From Bacteriovoracaceae bacterium (GTDB lineage Bacteria; Bdellovibrionota; UBA2394): a stretch of 39,484 nt of DNA. The DNA is taken from assembly GCA_028287765.1 (NCBI GenBank), contig JAQBPA010000072.1, positions 1-39,484 of the forward strand, in the 5' to 3' direction. Under the pieces are notes generated by a model, which saw nothing but the letters and a program-made list of their open reading frames with translations, made no database searches and was not told the origin of the DNA. Shown here one piece after another: positions 7,438 to 16,114 of this stretch (positions within the stretch are counted from its first letter, which is position 1; the number at the start of each line of letters is the position of its first letter). The translations under genes were made by a program, and so were the position numbers.

Positions 7438-9843
7438 CTATCCTTTCACAACAAAATTATAGAGTTTTCTCGGTACAAAAATCTCTTTAACGATTTCACC
7501 TTTTAAATAGCCTTCGACCTTGGGATTTTGAATTGCCAAGGCGCGCACCTGATCCTGCTTTGAGTCGGGAGAAGTTTTTACGGTCGCTCTCAGTTTTCCG
7601 TTCACTTGAATTGCAAACTCTACTTCGCTCTCAATTAAATATTTTGGATCGGCTTTTGGCCACTCGGCTTCAATGATGGAGCCTTTATGTCCGAAGAGTT
7701 CCCAAATTTCTTCCGTAATATGCGGAGCGAAAGGAGAAAGCAGAATAATAAATTTCTCAGCCATCTCTTTTGGAATATCGGGCTGATCCGACATGAAATT
7801 ATGGCAGATCATCATTTGAGAGATGGCCGTATTCATCCGAAGATTTTCGATATCATCTGAAATCTTTTGAATCGTTTGATGAATTATTCGAAGTTCAGCG
7901 TCGGTCATCGGCCGATCTTTAATTTTTGATTCGTGTACAAAATTTCGCCAAATGCGATTCAAAAATCGATAAACGCCGTCAATATTATTGGTCGACCAGG
8001 GTTTCACTTTTTCGAGAGGCCCAAGAAACATCTCATACATTCGAAACGCATCGCAGCCGTATTGATTAATGACGTCGTCAGGATTCACGACGTTTCCTCT
8101 CGACTTACTCATTTTTTCGCCGTCTTCACCGAGAATGAGCCCGGGATTTACGAGTCGCTTAAACGGCTCTTTTGTACTCACATAGCCGAGATCATAGAGC
8201 ACCTTATGCCAAAATCGCGCGTAGAGAAGATGAAGGACTGCATGCTCGACGCCGCCCACATACAAATCGACGGGCATGAAAAACTTTTCGACATCCTTAC
8301 CCCAAGCCGCTTTGTCATTTTTTGGATCGAGATATCGGAGATAATACCAGCACGATCCTGCCCACTGAGGCATGGTGTTGGTTTCGCGCTTCGCCTTTTT
8401 TCCAGTCTTTGGATCGATGATATTCACCCAGTCTGAAATGGTTGAAAGTGGACTTTCTCCCGTTCCACTCGGCTCGTATTTTTCGACATTCGGAAGAAGA
8501 ACCGGGAGTTCGTCTTCATCGAGCACACGATAACTTCCGTCTTCAAAATGAATAATCGGAAAGGGTTCACCCCAATAGCGTTGACGACTAAAAATCCAGT
8601 CGCGAAGTCGGTAAGTCACCGTAGCTTTTCCGTGTCCGATTTTTTGGAGCTCAGCACAAATTTTCTTTTTGGCAGCATCGTTATCAAGTCCGTTGATGAA
8701 GTCGGAATTGATATGTTTGGCGTTTCCTAAAAAAGGAAGTTCTTCGGATTCTAAAACTTTGACGATAGGGAGATTAAATTTTGTCGCAAATTCAAAATCT
8801 CTCTCATCGTGTGCAGGTACAGCCATAAGCGCACCCGTTCCGTAATGCCCGAGAACAAAATCAGCGATCCAAATGGGAAGTTCTTTTTTTGTAAAAGGAT
8901 GCATGGCGTACGAGCCAAGAAACACGCCGGTTTTTTCTTTGGCGAGTTCGGTTCGATCAAGATCCGACTTCGAAGCAGTTTGTTTTTTATAAGCCGAAAC
9001 CTTTTCTTTTTGCTCGGGGGTCGTTAATTTTTCGACGAGTGGATGTTCAGGCGCGAGTACAATAAAGCTCGAGCCGAAGAGAGTGTCTGGACGAGTCGTA
9101 AAAACTTTAATTTTTTCTTTTTCGCCTTTGATATCAAAGTCAATTTCGGCGCCTTCAGATCTTCCGATCCAGTTTCGCTGCATCTCTTTGATATTTTCGG
9201 GCCAGTCTAGTTCATTAAGATCTTCGACGAGACGATCAGCATAGGCTGTAATTTTTAACATCCACTGCCGCATATTTCTGCGCTCAACCGGATGGCCTCC
9301 AATCTCAGATTTGCCGTCCACAATTTCTTCGTTCGCAAGCACAGCTTTTAATTCCGGGCACCAGTTGACGGGCGTCATCGCTTCGTAAGCGAGGCCTTTT
9401 TTATAAAGCTGAACAAAAATCCACTGCGTCCATCGATAATATTTTGGATCGGTTGTATCAACCTCTCGGTCCCAATCGTAAGCAAAGCCAAGGCGCTTCA
9501 GTTGACCTCTAAAAGTTTCGATATTTTTTTCGGTTGTAATGCGTGGATGTGTTCCCGTTTTGATGGCGTAATTTTCAGCCGGTAAACCAAAGGCATCAAA
9601 ACCCATGGGATGAAGAACATTAAAGCCGCGCATTCTTTTATAACGAGCGACGATATCGGTCGCGGTATAACCTTCGGGGTGGCCAACATGAAGACCCGCG
9701 CCTGAGGGATAGGGGAACATATCCAGAACGTAGAACTTTGGTTTTTTACCACCGTCTTTTGGATTAAATTCCGTCTTAAAGGTTTTATTTTCGTCCCAAA
9801 ATTTTTGCCATTTTGGCTCTATACTTGCTGGATTGTAGTACAT
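7438..9843 (-). CDS. leuS: Leucyl-tRNA synthetase
   Basis: The 801-residue class I aminoacyl-tRNA synthetase charges tRNA-Leu. The catalytic HIGH-type motif appears as HVGHPEG in [13 protein letters not shown], and KMSKS as [14 protein letters not shown]. The CP1 editing domain is present ([11 protein letters not shown] and [16 protein letters not shown]), so it should hydrolyse mischarged tRNA. The C-terminal anticodon-binding helices and the end of the leucine-specific domain ([13 protein letters not shown]) are complete. Length is slightly below that of the E. coli enzyme, within the family range. The start ATG is preceded by AAGAAAGAG. It is divergent from the HIT gene with only 52 bp between starts, so their promoters overlap or abut. 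Confidence 0.98.
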   Translation of the reverse strand: MYYNPASIEPKWQKFWDENKTFKTEFNPKDGGKKPKFYVLDMFPYPSGAGLHVGHPEGYTATDIVARYKRMRGFNVLHPMGFDAFGLPAENYAIKTGTHPRITTEKNIETFRGQLKRLGFAYDWDREVDTTDPKYYRWTQWIFVQLYKKGLAYEAMTPVNWCPELKAVLANEEIVDGKSEIGGHPVERRNMRQWMLKITAYADRLVEDLNELDWPENIKEMQRNWIGRSEGAEIDFDIKGEKEKIKVFTTRPDTLFGSSFIVLAPEHPLVEKLTTPEQKEKVSAYKKQTASKSDLDRTELAKEKTGVFLGSYAMHPFTKKELPIWIADFVLGHYGTGALMAVPAHDERDFEFATKFNLPIVKVLESEELPFLGNAKHINSDFINGLDNDAAKKKICAELQKIGHGKATVTYRLRDWIFSRQRYWGEPFPIIHFEDGSYRVLDEDELPVLLPNVEKYEPSGTGESPLSTISDWVNIIDPKTGKKAKRETNTMPQWAGSCWYYLRYLDPKNDKAAWGKDVEKFFMPVDLYVGGVEHAVLHLLYARFWHKVLYDLGYVSTKEPFKRLVNPGLILGEDGEKMSKSRGNVVNPDDVINQYGCDAFRMYEMFLGPLEKVKPWSTNNIDGVYRFLNRIWRNFVHESKIKDRPMTDAELRIIHQTIQKISDDIENLRMNTAISQMMICHNFMSDQPDIPKEMAEKFIILLSPFAPHITEEIWELFGHKGSIIEAEWPKADPKYLIESEVEFAIQVNGKLRATVKTSPDSKQDQVRALAIQNPKVEGYLKGEIVKEIFVPRKLYNFVVKG

Positions 9844-9895
9844 GGTCTCTTTCTTCTATTAGCTTTTCAGGCTGTAGTGAAATATTATTAGCCGT

Positions 9896-10276
9896 ATGAC
9901 GATTTTTGAAAAGATAGTTAAGGGTGAAATTCCTTCTTATAAGGTTTGGGAAGATGCTGAGCATTTGGCTTTTCTGGATATCCGACCGGTGGCGCCTGGG
10001 CACACGCTAGTGATTCCCAAAAAGCCGGTGGATCCAATCTTTAGTCTTGATACGGCTGCTTATCAGCGCTTGTTTTTGGCTGCGAAGACGGTGGCAGAAC
10101 TTTTGAAACAAAAAATAACCTGTGAACGCGTTTGTATGGCGGTGGTGGGCTTTGAGGTTCCTCATGCTCATATCCATTTAATTCCGGCACGTTCCATTTC
10201 GGATTTTCCCTGGCGGGGTGGAAAGCCAGCAAGTCCTGCCGAACTTCAAAAAATCCTTTCAAGTATTCGAAATTAA
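9896..10276 (+). CDS. HIT (histidine triad) family nucleotide-binding protein
   Basis: The 126-residue HINT-like protein has the histidine triad HAHIHLIPA near residue 92 and the family N-terminus TIFEKIVKGEIPSYKV, followed by AFLDIRPVAPGHTLVIPK. Family knowledge: HINT proteins hydrolyse purine nucleoside phosphoramidates and acyl-adenylates, including aminoacyl-AMP released by tRNA synthetases. That is interesting next to divergent leuS, though no functional link is shown here. It is the first gene of a run in which all genes lie on the plus strand up to 15.3 kb. The next start follows its stop by 3 bp, so it may share a transcript with the nonulosonate genes. The start has no strong Shine-Dalgarno sequence. 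Confidence 0.92.
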   Translation: MTIFEKIVKGEIPSYKVWEDAEHLAFLDIRPVAPGHTLVIPKKPVDPIFSLDTAAYQRLFLAAKTVAELLKQKITCERVCMAVVGFEVPHAHIHLIPARSISDFPWRGGKPASPAELQKILSSIRN

Positions 10277-10279
10277 TTG

Positions 10280-11023
10280 ATGAAAAAGGCCGGTCAAAAA
10301 ATAGTCATCATTATTCAGGCGCGAATGACGTCCAGTCGCCTCCCCGGAAAAATTTTAAAGGAAGTTCTGGGGAAGTCTTTACTCGAATATGAAATCGAGC
10401 GCCTTCAAGAAATTCCTTCGAAGCCAGAAATTTGGATCGCCACCACAACCAATCAAACCGACGAGCCCACAGTAGAATTAGCTGAAAAGTTAAAGATCAA
10501 ATTTTTTCGTGGAAGTGAGGATGATGTTCTTGCTCGCTATTATTTTTGTGCAAAAGAAGCGAAGGCGGATGCGATCGTTCGTATCACGGCAGATTGCCCG
10601 CTGATCGATCCCGAAATCGTGAGTGAAGTTATTGAAACGTATAAAAAATCAGATGCGGATTATGTCTCCAATGTGGTGGAGAGAACGTATCCGCGCGGAC
10701 TGGACGCCGAAATATTTTCTTTTAAAGCACTCGAAGAGTCCTTTCATGAGGCAAAAAGCCAAAGTGAGAGAGAGCATGTGACTCCTTTTATTCGTGAAAA
10801 CGCGAATCGCTATCGCTCTCAAAACGTCAAATGCGCGTCAGGAAATTATGCAGCGCACCGATGGACTGTGGATACGAAAGAAGATTTTGATCTGATTAAG
10901 CATCTTCTTGAGGCTCTTTATCCCAATAATCCAAAATTTCGAATGCAGCACGCCTTGCAATTATTAGTGACGCATCCGGATTGGTCTAAAATTAATGCGG
11001 ATGTGGCGCAGAAAAAAGAGTAA
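10280..11023 (+). CDS. spsF: SpsF-like cytidylyltransferase-family protein (nonulosonic acid activation)
   Basis: The start is ATG at 10280; the ORF track uses the TTG just before it. The 247-residue protein begins IVIIIQARMTSSRLPGKI, the nucleotide-binding signature of the SpsF (COG1861) branch of nucleotidyltransferases, and continues with ITADCPLIDPEIV and YVSNVVERTYPRGLDAEIF. It lacks the IPARGGSKRIP start of classical PseF/NeuA. Family knowledge: SpsF-type proteins occur in spore-coat, pseudaminic and legionaminic sugar clusters and are presumed to make the CMP-activated sugar. Here it precedes PseH-, PseI- and WbpG-like genes, so CMP-pseudaminate-type synthesis is the natural inference. 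Whether it replaces PseF has not been shown. Confidence 0.82.
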   Translation: MKKAGQKIVIIIQARMTSSRLPGKILKEVLGKSLLEYEIERLQEIPSKPEIWIATTTNQTDEPTVELAEKLKIKFFRGSEDDVLARYYFCAKEAKADAIVRITADCPLIDPEIVSEVIETYKKSDADYVSNVVERTYPRGLDAEIFSFKALEESFHEAKSQSEREHVTPFIRENANRYRSQNVKCASGNYAAHRWTVDTKEDFDLIKHLLEALYPNNPKFRMQHALQLLVTHPDWSKINADVAQKKE

Positions 11024-11110
11024 TCTTCGAGAGTGATGTCTCTGTGCGGGTTTTAGAACTTTCCACATGGCATCAATGCCCACTTTTTAGAGAAAATAAG
11101 AAGATAACCT

Positions 11111-11653
11111 ATGGCTTCAAAGTCCGCATATTCATTGAGAAAAATATCACGGGAGGACCTTCCAATGGTTCTTTCGTGGAGAAATTCTGCGCGCATTCGA
11201 AATTTATCTTATAACGATCGCGAAATTACATCGGAAGAACATACAGCGTGGTTTGAAAGTTTAGAAAAAGCTCACGACAGAATCTGTATGATTTTTGAAG
11301 CGAACGGAACTCCTGTTGGCGTTGTTCAATTTTTTGACATTTCGACTACAGATAGAAAGTGCAAATGGGGATTTTATTTAGGTGTGGATGATCTTCCGAA
11401 AGGGCTCGGGACGATTATGGGAGAGCTTGCGATCTCGTATGCTTTTCAAAACTTAAGAGTGGACCAGATTCTTGGAGAAAGCATTTCGCATAATTATGCG
11501 AGTCAGAAATTTCATGAAAAGCTTGGGTTTGTTCAAGAGGGTCGAATAGAGAGGCAAGTTTATCGAGATGCAAAGTGGCTCGATATTATTTTATTTTCGA
11601 TCTCCAAAGACCACTGGATAAAACTCCACGGAAACGTGAGGGCCATCGCATGA
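11111..11653 (+). CDS. pseH: GNAT acetyltransferase, PseH-like
   Basis: The 180-residue GNAT-fold protein has an N-terminal YSLRKISREDLPMVLSWRNS, as in PseH and RimJ/RimL-like sugar acetyltransferases. A core acetyl-CoA-binding stretch KGLGTIMGELAISYAF sits in the position of the Q/RxxGxG/A motif, and the C-terminus SQKFHEKLGFVQEGRIERQV is typical. Family knowledge: PseH N-acetylates UDP-4-amino-4,6-dideoxy-AltNAc on the way to pseudaminic acid. The 87-bp gap before it is the largest inside the cluster and contains AAGAAG before the ATG. Its stop overlaps the start of the synthase gene as ATGA. The specific substrate is inferred from context; the fold is clear. Confidence 0.82.
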   Translation: MASKSAYSLRKISREDLPMVLSWRNSARIRNLSYNDREITSEEHTAWFESLEKAHDRICMIFEANGTPVGVVQFFDISTTDRKCKWGFYLGVDDLPKGLGTIMGELAISYAFQNLRVDQILGESISHNYASQKFHEKLGFVQEGRIERQVYRDAKWLDIILFSISKDHWIKLHGNVRAIA

Positions 11654-12711
11654 AAGAATTTTTACTCGGTGATCGAAAAGTAGGTCTTGCTCATCCGCCC
11701 TTTATTATTGCTGAAATGTCCGGAAATCATAATCAGTCTCTCGACCGTGCGTTCGAACTAGTCGACGCCGCCGCTAAGGCCGGTGCTCATGCTTTAAAAA
11801 TTCAAACTTATACCGCCGAGACGATGACTCTTAATTTAAAAGAAAATGAATTTTCTATTCGCGATCCAAAAAGTCTTTGGAATAATCGCTCACTTTTTGA
11901 TCTGTATCAAGAAGCCCACACACCCTGGGATTGGCATAAACCGATTTTTGATCGATGCAAAAGGCACGGCATGATGGGATTTAGCACTCCGTTCGATGCG
12001 ACCGCCGTGGATTTTTTAGAATCACTTCAGATTCCTTTTTATAAAATCGCTTCGTTTGAAGTGACAGATTTGCCGCTGATTCAAAAAGTCGCTTCCACCG
12101 GAAAACCCATGATCATCTCGACCGGAATGGCATCGGTCTCGGAACTCGAAGATGCTGTGAAGACAGCCAGAAAAGCAGGCTGTAAAGATTTGGTACTTTT
12201 AAAATGTACGAGCACTTATCCGGCGACTCCCGAGAACACTAATATTTTAACCATTCCGCATATGCGCGATCTCTTTCAGTGCGAAGTGGGTCTTTCGGAT
12301 CATACGATGGGCGTAGGTGTTTCTGTTGCAAGTGTCGCGCTCGGAGCCGTTGTGATTGAAAAACATTTTACTCTGAGCAGAGCCGAAGGTGGTGTTGACT
12401 CAGCCTTCTCGCTGGAACCCGAGGAACTCAAATCTCTCGTCGTCGAAACAGAGAGAGCTTGGAAGAGTTTAGGTGCGGTTCATTATGGCCCGACTGAAAA
12501 AGAGAAAGCTTCGCTCCAATTTAGGAGATCGCTCTATGTGGCAGAAGATATGAAAGCGGGAGAAGTATTTACCAAAAAAAATCTTCGAGCGATTCGTCCG
12601 GGCTTTGGGCTTCCGCCGAAATTTTTTGACGAAGTTCTCGGAAAAAAAGTGAGTGCAGATGTAAAAAAGGGAACGGCGCTCAAATGGGATTTAGTAAGAT
12701 TTTCGCAGTGA
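11650..12711 (+). CDS. pseI: Pseudaminic acid synthase (NeuB/PseI family)
   Basis: The start is ATG at 11650, overlapping the pseH stop; the ORF track extends it by 25 spurious residues. The 353-residue enzyme condenses phosphoenolpyruvate with a 6-deoxy N-acetylated hexosamine to form a nine-carbon nonulosonic acid. The NeuB barrel shows EMSGNHNQSLDRAFEL, KIQTYTAETMTL, GFSTPFDATAVDFLE, KIASFEVTDLPLI, ISTGMASVSELE and EKHFTLSRAEGGVDSAFSL (metal and PEP binding). A C-terminal SAF/antifreeze-like domain follows from about residue 290 (LYVAEDMKAGEVFT, IRPGFGLPP). The sequence is closer in feel to PseI than to sialate or legionaminate synthases, which is judgement rather than proof. It is followed after 15 bp by the amidotransferase gene. 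Confidence 0.9.
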   Translation: MKEFLLGDRKVGLAHPPFIIAEMSGNHNQSLDRAFELVDAAAKAGAHALKIQTYTAETMTLNLKENEFSIRDPKSLWNNRSLFDLYQEAHTPWDWHKPIFDRCKRHGMMGFSTPFDATAVDFLESLQIPFYKIASFEVTDLPLIQKVASTGKPMIISTGMASVSELEDAVKTARKAGCKDLVLLKCTSTYPATPENTNILTIPHMRDLFQCEVGLSDHTMGVGVSVASVALGAVVIEKHFTLSRAEGGVDSAFSLEPEELKSLVVETERAWKSLGAVHYGPTEKEKASLQFRRSLYVAEDMKAGEVFTKKNLRAIRPGFGLPPKFFDEVLGKKVSADVKKGTALKWDLVRFSQ

Positions 12712-12726
12712 ACTTGGGAGGAAAAG

Positions 12727-13953
12727 ATGGCTTTTAAACTTTGTACAAGATGTGTGATGCCGGATACAAAACCGGATCTGTCATTCGATTCCGAAGGCGT
12801 CTGCAGCGCATGTAAAGCTTTTGAAAATCGGAAAGCTGTCGACTGGGTTCAGAGAAAAAAAGAATTAACGGAAATTCTTGAGCGCTACCGATCCAAAGAC
12901 GGCAGCAATTGGGACTGCGTTGTTCCTGTGAGCGGTGGAAAAGACAGTACTTACCAAGTCGTGAAGATGCTTCAGATGGGAATGAAACCCCTCGCTGTTA
13001 CGGCCGCGACTTGTTCGATGTCGGAAGTGGGACGAAGAAATTTGGATAATATTCGAAAGCTTGGCGTGGATCTTCTCGAGTTCGGTCCGAGTCTTCCTAC
13101 TCGACAAAAAATTAATCGAATCGCTCTTCAGCAAGTGGGCGATGTGACTTGGCCAGAACATGTGACGATCTTTACGATTCCTGTTCGAGTGGCGATTCAA
13201 CATAAAATTCCGCTCATTATCTGGGGAGAAAATTCTCAACATGAATACGGCGGTCCTGCCTCTGCGCAAGACAAAAACTATCTCGATCGAAGATGGCTCG
13301 AAGAATTTGGAGGTCTTCTCGGAATGCGAGTGACGGATCTGATCGGACTTGAAGGGCTTACGAAGCGAGAACTCCTTCCGTATATTTACCCATCCGATGA
13401 AGAAGTCAGATCCGTCGGAGTGACGGGACTTTTTCTCGGCTATTATATTCCGTGGGACGGATTTACCAATACGATCGTTGCACAAAATCATGGCTGGGAA
13501 GCTTGGCCAAAAGTGGTTGAGGGCTCGGCTCTTGATTACGAAAATTTAGACAATCTTTTTCATGGGATTCACGATTATTTTAAATTTTTGAAGTTTGGCT
13601 TTGGTCGCGCAACCGATCACGTCTGTATGCAAATTCGGCGAGGACGTCTTGCCCGTGAAGACGCGCTCGAAATTGTGACGAAACAAGACGGCAAATTTCC
13701 TTGGACGTATCTGGATCAGCCGATTGAAAAAATGCTCAGCCAGATTGGTCTCAGTGTGGATGAATTTGTAAAAATCTGTGATCGCTTTACGAATAAAAAA
13801 ATATTCAAAAAAGATTCTAAGGGAAATTTAGCGAAAGATCACAAACTCAACCTTCAGAGATTGGATATCGTCGAAGCGGAAGTGAAGCCTCTCGTTATTC
13901 CTGAACTTCCGCTTGGGTACCCCGTGCCTGAACCCAAAAATATTCCTTCATGA
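12727..13953 (+). CDS. N-acetyl sugar amidotransferase (WbpG/PseA family)
   Basis: The 408-residue ATP-pyrophosphatase-type enzyme carries an N-terminal Cys cluster CTRCVMPDTKP...CSAC (probably Zn-binding), then the PP-loop PVSGGKDSTYQVV near residue 70, and a long helical C-terminal part. Family knowledge: WbpG in Pseudomonas and PseA in Campylobacter activate an acetamido group and use ammonia to form an acetamidino group. In Pseudomonas the ammonia comes from HisH2/HisF2. Exactly those two genes follow here, with a 4-bp overlap to hisH, so the three should form one amidotransferase system. It is preceded by GGGAGGAAAAG, a strong ribosome-binding site. Family call secure; the exact sugar (pseudaminate-type) is inference. 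Confidence 0.92.
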   Translation: MAFKLCTRCVMPDTKPDLSFDSEGVCSACKAFENRKAVDWVQRKKELTEILERYRSKDGSNWDCVVPVSGGKDSTYQVVKMLQMGMKPLAVTAATCSMSEVGRRNLDNIRKLGVDLLEFGPSLPTRQKINRIALQQVGDVTWPEHVTIFTIPVRVAIQHKIPLIIWGENSQHEYGGPASAQDKNYLDRRWLEEFGGLLGMRVTDLIGLEGLTKRELLPYIYPSDEEVRSVGVTGLFLGYYIPWDGFTNTIVAQNHGWEAWPKVVEGSALDYENLDNLFHGIHDYFKFLKFGFGRATDHVCMQIRRGRLAREDALEIVTKQDGKFPWTYLDQPIEKMLSQIGLSVDEFVKICDRFTNKKIFKKDSKGNLAKDHKLNLQRLDIVEAEVKPLVIPELPLGYPVPEPKNIPS

Positions 13954-14564
13954 GTGTCGCGATCATCGATTACGGAATGTGTAATCTGGGCTCGGTGCGA
14001 AGAGCTTTTGAAGAGTGTGGCGCAGACGTAAAAGTGATCGATCAACCTCGGGATCTGGATAGTGCTGATCATATTGTTCTTCCGGGTGTTGGAGCGTTTA
14101 CAAAAGGAATGGCGAATCTTCATTCGCAAGGTTGGGTAGAAGCTCTCAATCAAAATGCTCTCAAAGAAAGAAAGCCGCTTCTTGGGATTTGTCTCGGCAT
14201 GCAACTTTTAGCCGAGATTGGACTTGAAGGTGGAGAGACGAAAGGCCTCGGCTTTATTCCGGGGCGTGTTGAGAGATTTATTTCGACGAGTCCAGAGATT
14301 CGGATTCCTCATGTCGGATGGAATGAAATTCATTTCGAGAGCAGTCCTCTTTTTAAAGGATTAGCTCCAGGCACAGATTTTTATTTCGTGCACAGTTATC
14401 ATTTCGTCATAAAGAATGCGGCCAATAAACTTTCGTCGACACCTTATTGTGGAGAATTTGTTTCTGCCGTACACAATCAAAATATTTACGGCGTTCAATT
14501 TCATCCTGAGAAAAGTCAGAAGCCGGGATTTAAATTGATTCAGAATTTTTTAAGCCTATGTTGA
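13950..14564 (+). CDS. hisH2: HisH-type glutaminase subunit (HisH2) of the sugar amidotransferase
   Basis: The 204-residue class I glutamine amidotransferase releases ammonia from glutamine. The nucleophile motif is GICLGMQLLAE and the His-Glu dyad is in YGVQFHPEKSQ; the N-terminus VAIIDYGMCNLGSV and LPGVGAF are standard HisH. The start overlaps the wbpG-like stop by 4 bp and the end overlaps hisF2 by 7 bp, so the three genes are translationally coupled. No other histidine biosynthesis gene is near, which together with the modified HisF partner argues against a role in histidine synthesis. By sequence alone it could be called HisH; context decides for HisH2. Confidence 0.88.
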   Translation: MSVAIIDYGMCNLGSVRRAFEECGADVKVIDQPRDLDSADHIVLPGVGAFTKGMANLHSQGWVEALNQNALKERKPLLGICLGMQLLAEIGLEGGETKGLGFIPGRVERFISTSPEIRIPHVGWNEIHFESSPLFKGLAPGTDFYFVHSYHFVIKNAANKLSSTPYCGEFVSAVHNQNIYGVQFHPEKSQKPGFKLIQNFLSLC

Positions 14565-15322
14565 AAGTTCGAGTTATTCCCACCCTCCTTTGGAAGGACG
14601 TCGGTCTGGTAAAAGGAGAACGCTTCGATAGTTGGCGACGAGTCGGCACGGTCATGCCCTCGATCAAAGTTTATAATACAAGAGAAGTGGATGAACTTAT
14701 TCTTCTCGATATTACCGCAACCGCAGGAAAGCGTGAGCCAGACTATGAGGCGATCGATGAACTCGCGGCAGAATGTTTTGTTCCGCTCACTTTTGGTGGG
14801 GGCATTTTGAATCTCGAAATTGTGCGCAAAGTACTTCGCGCAGGCGCCGATAAGGTCGCCATTAATTCTGCACTTTACGACAATACTCGTCTCGTTTCCG
14901 AGACAGCAGATAAATTTGGTTCGCAGTGTGTGATTGCAAGTCTTGATATAAAAAAAACAGAATCAAATGCTTGGAGCTGTTTTAGCCATTCGGGAACTAA
15001 ACCCACCGGAAAAGATCCCGTTTCTTTTGCGCAAGAACTTGAAAAAGCGGGCGCCGGCGAAATTCTCCTCACATCCATTGAGCGCGATGGAACGATGGTG
15101 GGCTACGATTTAGAAATTATTCAAAAAATTTCTGAAGTCGTGAATATTCCGGTCATTGCTTCGGGGGGAGCTGGAAACTATGAACATATGTTCCAAGCTT
15201 TAAAAGCCGGCGCTTCGGCGGTGGCCGCTGCTGCCATTTTTCATTTTACGGAACAGACACCTCTTGAAGCGAAAAAATATCTACGCCAAAAAGGTATTCC
15301 GGTTCGACACAGTCAAATTTAA
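14558..15322 (+). CDS. hisF2: AglZ/HisF2-type acetamidino modification protein
   Basis: The 254-residue (beta/alpha)8 protein is clearly a HisF paralogue (LLDITATAGKREPDYE, FGGGILNLE, AGAGEILLTSIERDGTMVGYD, IASGGAGNYEHM). In true HisF the first strand ends CLDVKDG with catalytic Asp11; here the aligned stretch is IPTLLWKDVG, with Leu at that position. The second catalytic Asp is kept (ASLDIKK). Losing Asp11 should abolish the cyclase reaction while leaving the ammonia channel and HisH docking possible, as in HisF2 proteins of acetamidino sugar pathways. It is the last gene of the operon. Its stop overlaps by 2-3 bp the stop of a convergent lipoprotein gene. Confidence 0.88.
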   Translation: MLKVRVIPTLLWKDVGLVKGERFDSWRRVGTVMPSIKVYNTREVDELILLDITATAGKREPDYEAIDELAAECFVPLTFGGGILNLEIVRKVLRAGADKVAINSALYDNTRLVSETADKFGSQCVIASLDIKKTESNAWSCFSHSGTKPTGKDPVSFAQELEKAGAGEILLTSIERDGTMVGYDLEIIQKISEVVNIPVIASGGAGNYEHMFQALKAGASAVAAAAIFHFTEQTPLEAKKYLRQKGIPVRHSQI

Positions 15323-16113
15323 TCGGCTTTAAAATCTAAAATTTGCTTTTGTAAATTTTGGACAAGATTTGTCGCAGGAGCCAAAGCAGTACTTCCTGCA
15401 TTAACGATTTGTGCGGGTTCTGTTGCCACAATTTCCCATTCGCGATCCTGAGCAATTTCCATCGGGCGAAAACCTTCGAGAGTTTCGGCAGATGAATTGC
15501 TAGGGGTATCGGAAAACGGATTTACGCCAAAATTTCCAAAGAGATAAATACCACCAGGATTGCTTCCGATCGGGCCTGCCGCTGAGATCGTGGCCTGCAC
15601 ATCTCCGTTCGCTGCAAAAAATCTTTGTGTCGCAAAGAATTTTTTTGGAAGAGTATTAAATTGGGAGCTCAAAAGCGCGCCTCCCGCAATCAATTGCGGA
15701 GTCCCCTGAAAAAAGAAATTCGCAGTGAAGTCATTACTTCCTTTGCTCCAACTCTGAAGACTTCCGTTAGGAATAGAAGGCGGGAAGTTTCTTCCAGCCG
15801 GCAGACTTTTTATTTTTTTTGTTGGCCATGACCGTTGAAGAGTTGCCGGCTCTGCGGTGAGATTAGCGCCGATCTCCGTGAGTTGAGTTTGATCAGTCCA
15901 ATTCAAAAAGAGAGTTCCCAAATGATCGAAGGCAAAATTTCTCGTTTGTTTAATATTATAAGTCGGATTCAGTTCAAATTTTACCTGAACGATTTTTTGT
16001 GAAAACAAAACCCTAAATTTGACCTTCTTGGCGATGAAAGGATCGGAGCCGCATCCTGTAAGAAACAAACACAACGAAAAAACTAAGAAATACTTCATAG
16101 TACCCATCTTCAT
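15319..16113 (-). CDS. Predicted lipoprotein of unknown function
   Basis: The 264 residues begin with a lipoprotein signal: basic start, YFLVFSLCLFLTGC lipobox, Cys about residue 21, followed by GSDPF. The residue after Cys is Gly, so it is probably outer-membrane directed (inference). The mature part is beta-rich and polar (VRFELN-like strands, FNTLPKKFFATQRFF, NPGGIYLFGNFG), with no domain I recognise. It starts 1 bp after the tadA stop and is the last gene of the ung-tadA-lipoprotein run. The ATG at 16113 has GAGAAG upstream; an internal ATG at 16098 would also leave a good signal peptide. Confidence 0.75.
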   Translation of the reverse strand: MKMGTMKYFLVFSLCLFLTGCGSDPFIAKKVKFRVLFSQKIVQVKFELNPTYNIKQTRNFAFDHLGTLFLNWTDQTQLTEIGANLTAEPATLQRSWPTKKIKSLPAGRNFPPSIPNGSLQSWSKGSNDFTANFFFQGTPQLIAGGALLSSQFNTLPKKFFATQRFFAANGDVQATISAAGPIGSNPGGIYLFGNFGVNPFSDTPSNSSAETLEGFRPMEIAQDREWEIVATEPAQIVNAGSTALAPATNLVQNLQKQILDFKAD

Positions 16114-16114
16114 T

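Noticed and set aside
7933-8436. 167-aa plus-strand ORF inside leuS
   Set aside because: Antisense to strongly conserved leuS sequence; no domain pattern and no ribosome site.
12865-13491. 208-aa minus-strand ORF inside the amidotransferase gene
   Set aside because: Shadow of a clear coding gene; composition is not protein-like.
13950-15322. Histidine biosynthesis genes hisH-hisF
   Set aside because: No other his gene is nearby, HisF lacks catalytic Asp11, and both overlap a WbpG-type sugar amidotransferase gene.
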